Of a stretch of 52,388 nucleotides of DNA, positions 50,921 through 52,388 are shown one piece after another (the stretch's first letter is position 1; every line of letters starts with the position of its first letter). The DNA comes from Rhodospirillales bacterium (GTDB lineage: Bacteria > Pseudomonadota > Alphaproteobacteria > Rhodospirillales > Defluviicoccaceae): positions 1 to 52,388 of the forward strand of contig JALOTH010000001.1 of assembly GCA_025458035.1 (NCBI GenBank), written 5' to 3'. The notes beneath the pieces were generated by a model. That model saw only the letters and a list, made by a program, of their open reading frames with translations, ran no database searches and was not told the DNA's origin. Made by a program: the position numbers and the translations under genes.

Positions 50921-52086
50921 CGGGCCGATGTTCCTTCCGGGTGCCAGCTGGTAAGGGCGATGCGGTTGCCGGGATGCCGCTCGATCCGCCCCGCCAGTTC
51001 CAACTCGAGCAAGATTGTGTTAACCGACGCCGGCGACAAGTGACATTCACGAACGATTTCGTCAACCGCAACCGGCTCCGGCGACAGCAGCCCCTCGATC
51101 GTCTGGCGCACGGATGCGTCATCCTCCGGCAGGGTGGTGGTGGCCGGCATCGCTGGCGGGCCGGCGGTGGTGATGGCGGCGGGGCGCGGCCGGCCGGCGA
51201 GGGCGCGCAGCACGTCGTCCGCCGTTTCCGTCAGCGTCGCCCCCTGGCGGATCAAGTCATTGCCGCCGCGGGCACGCGGATCGAGCGGCGAGCCGGGAAC
51301 GGCGAACACCTCGCGCCCTTGTTCGAGGGCGAGGCGGGCGGTGATCAGCGATCCGGAATGGAGGCTCGCCTCGACGACGACGACACCGCGCGCGAGGCCG
51401 GAGATCAGCCGGTTGCGGGAGGGAAAATGGCGCGCCTGTGGCTCGGTGCCCGGCGGCTGTTCGGCGACGATGGCGCCGCCCTCATCGAGAATCAGCCGGT
51501 AGAGATCGCGGTTCTGCTCGGGGTAGACGACATCGACGCCGCCCGCCAGCACGGCGACGGTGCCGGTGCGCAGCGATCCCTGATGGGCGGCGGTGTCGAT
51601 GCCGCGGGCGAGGCCCGAGACCACGGTGCAGCCGGCGCCGCCGAGGTCGCGGGCGATCTGCTCGGCGAGGCGGCGGCCGTTGAGGGAGGCATTGCGGCTG
51701 CCGACGAGGGCGACCGCGGGGTCGGCGGCGAGGCGGCCGACGTTCCCCTTGACGTAGATCAGCGGCGGCGCGTCATCGATGGCGAGCAGCAGCGGCGGAT
51801 ATTCGGGGTCCGGCCAGGCGAGCAGGCAGGCGCCCGCGGCGGCGGCGCGGGCGAGTTCCGCCTCCGCCTCGCCGGCCGGGCAGATCCGCGGCGCACCGGA
51901 ACGGCCGCGGCGGGCGAGGGCGGGCAGGGCGGCGAGCGCCGCGGTGGCCGTGCCGAAGCGTTCGATCAGTCGGCGAAAGGCGATCGGCCCGACGTGCTCG
52001 CTGCGGATCAACCGCAGCCAGGCGAGGCGTTCCGCCGCGTCCGGCGGTGGCGGCAGCGTCGGATCGGCGGGAGGCACGGCGATCAT
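50917..52086 (-). CDS. dprA: DNA-processing protein DprA (Smf)
   Basis: The 389-aa single-stranded DNA-binding protein loads RecA during natural transformation and recombination. The Rossmann-like core shows ALVGSRNASLNGRRLAEQIA, VVSGLARGIDTAAHQGSL, TVAVLAGGVDVVYPEQN, FPSRNRLISGLARGVVVVEA and SGSLITARLALEQGREVFAVPG. A SAM/helix-hairpin-like N-terminus precedes it, and a winged-helix domain (VDEIVRECHLSPASVNTILL) ends it. I chose the ATG at 52084-52086 because the family begins about there; an upstream in-frame extension to 52227 has no family match. It heads the dprA-topA-rnr chain. Confidence 0.95.
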   Translation of the reverse strand: MIAVPPADPTLPPPPDAAERLAWLRLIRSEHVGPIAFRRLIERFGTATAALAALPALARRGRSGAPRICPAGEAEAELARAAAAGACLLAWPDPEYPPLLLAIDDAPPLIYVKGNVGRLAADPAVALVGSRNASLNGRRLAEQIARDLGGAGCTVVSGLARGIDTAAHQGSLRTGTVAVLAGGVDVVYPEQNRDLYRLILDEGGAIVAEQPPGTEPQARHFPSRNRLISGLARGVVVVEASLHSGSLITARLALEQGREVFAVPGSPLDPRARGGNDLIRQGATLTETADDVLRALAGRPRPAAITTAGPPAMPATTTLPEDDASVRQTIEGLLSPEPVAVDEIVRECHLSPASVNTILLELELAGRIERHPGNRIALTSWHPEGTSAR

Positions 52087-52231
52087 GGCGATGCAGCTTA
52101 CGCGAATCCGGCGATGTCTGCAATCAAGGGTGGTTGGGCCGGTCCGCTGCCTTGCCGCCGCCAGCCGCCGTGAGCTCGACGGATCAATGGCAGCATGGGT
52201 GGAAAATCGGCGCGGAGAATATCTCAAAAAG

Positions 52232-52240
52232 TGATATAAT
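52232..52240 (+). promoter_or_regulatory. Extended -10 promoter element for the lipoprotein gene
   Basis: TGATATAAT at 52232-52240 is a TGnTATAAT extended -10 in a locally A+T-rich stretch. No good -35 lies 16-18 bases upstream, which an extended -10 can tolerate. Transcription would start near 52247, leaving a leader of about 75 bases. Confidence 0.5.
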
Positions 52241-52320
52241 GATTATTGCAAATCTACTCTTGATCGACCGATGGACCGAGCCATCCTCGCCCCTGGCCAT
52301 CGGCCGGAGGAGGAGGGGAA

Positions 52321-52388
52321 ATGATCAGGAAACTTGGATTGCGAGGGATGGTCAGTGCGGCGGTCCTGCTCTCCCTCGCCGGCTGCGC
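52321..52388 (+). CDS. N-terminus of a lipoprotein (partial)
   Basis: The gene starts at an ATG with a very strong ribosome site (GGAGGAGGAGGGG at 52306-52318, two bases of spacer after its last G). It encodes a basic n-region, a hydrophobic core MVSAAVLLSLAG and a lipobox LAGC whose Cys would be lipidated. The rest lies beyond the window, so the function is unknown. Confidence 0.7.
   Translation, partial: MIRKLGLRGMVSAAVLLSLAGC

Noticed and set aside
48149-51043. Very long open frame on the plus strand opposite topA and rnr
   Set aside because: It is an artefact of high G+C codon bias on the opposite strand; topA and rnr are unmistakable and the antisense product has no domains.

Overview
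The window is G+C-rich, densely packed bacterial DNA. Its gene families (independent phosphoglycerate mutase next to a ModD-like tail, a dprA-topA-rnr chain, a PrtD-type type I exporter, an exosortase-EpsI fusion with a PrsT-like TPR lipoprotein, and KaiB/KaiC outside cyanobacteria) fit an alphaproteobacterium, most likely of Rhodospirillales type. That placement is inferred from families and codon style; no rRNA or other marker is present. I saw no tRNA, rRNA, CRISPR array, transposase or integrase.

Layout. (1) 1-1740: end of a ModD-like gene and gpmI on the opposite strand. (2) 1886-13949, minus strand: a five-gene accessory operon, read right to left: a 292-aa protein, a 1334-aa DUF4157 protein (HELAH motif), a 173-aa unknown, an 1842-aa DUF4157 protein (HEAAH motif) and a 327-aa unknown. 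DUF4157 is typical of cargo of extracellular contractile injection systems, but no sheath, tube or baseplate gene is present here. The 292-, 1334- and 1842-aa proteins share a short N-terminal motif, PPx(Y/C)GIA(L/V)AD, although the rest of their architectures differ. Both giants end in regions that look like PD-(D/E)xK nuclease folds. (3) 14170-32927: a surface or exopolysaccharide and secretion locus with a VanZ-like protein, two RTX calcium-binding repeat proteins at its edges, two consecutive [GT2-like + GT4] glycosyltransferase pairs, galE, a type I secretion ABC transporter and membrane fusion protein, a tail-anchored coiled-coil protein, a hexapeptide acetyltransferase and a secreted propeller-like protein. 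(4) 32995-39137: a PrsT-like TPR lipoprotein, divergent from an exosortase-EpsI fusion and a WecA-type glycosyl-1-phosphate transferase, which is an exosortase-linked polysaccharide locus. (5) 39154-44913: kaiC, kaiB and a degenerate-receiver protein whose C-terminal half resembles KaiA/RsbU-N helical domains, all on the minus strand, divergent from a response regulator and a PAS hybrid histidine kinase. (6) 44930-52086, minus strand: a four-Asp-box sialidase-like protein, rnr, topA and dprA, the last three linked by 4-base stop/start overlaps. (7) 52321 to the end: the start of a lipoprotein gene.

How the parts may work together. The polysaccharide locus supplies UDP-sugar (galE), lipid-linked initiation (WecA type), sugar transfer (GT pairs), acetylation and exosortase-linked protein anchoring. 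The type I exporter probably secretes the two RTX proteins as matrix or surface components. The Kai cluster with its divergent two-component genes looks like a self-contained timing or energy-sensing module. The DUF4157 operon looks like a set of exported effectors with candidate accessory or immunity partners. The two most interesting items are the shared N-terminal motif in the DUF4157 operon and the KaiA-like protein ahead of kaiBC.
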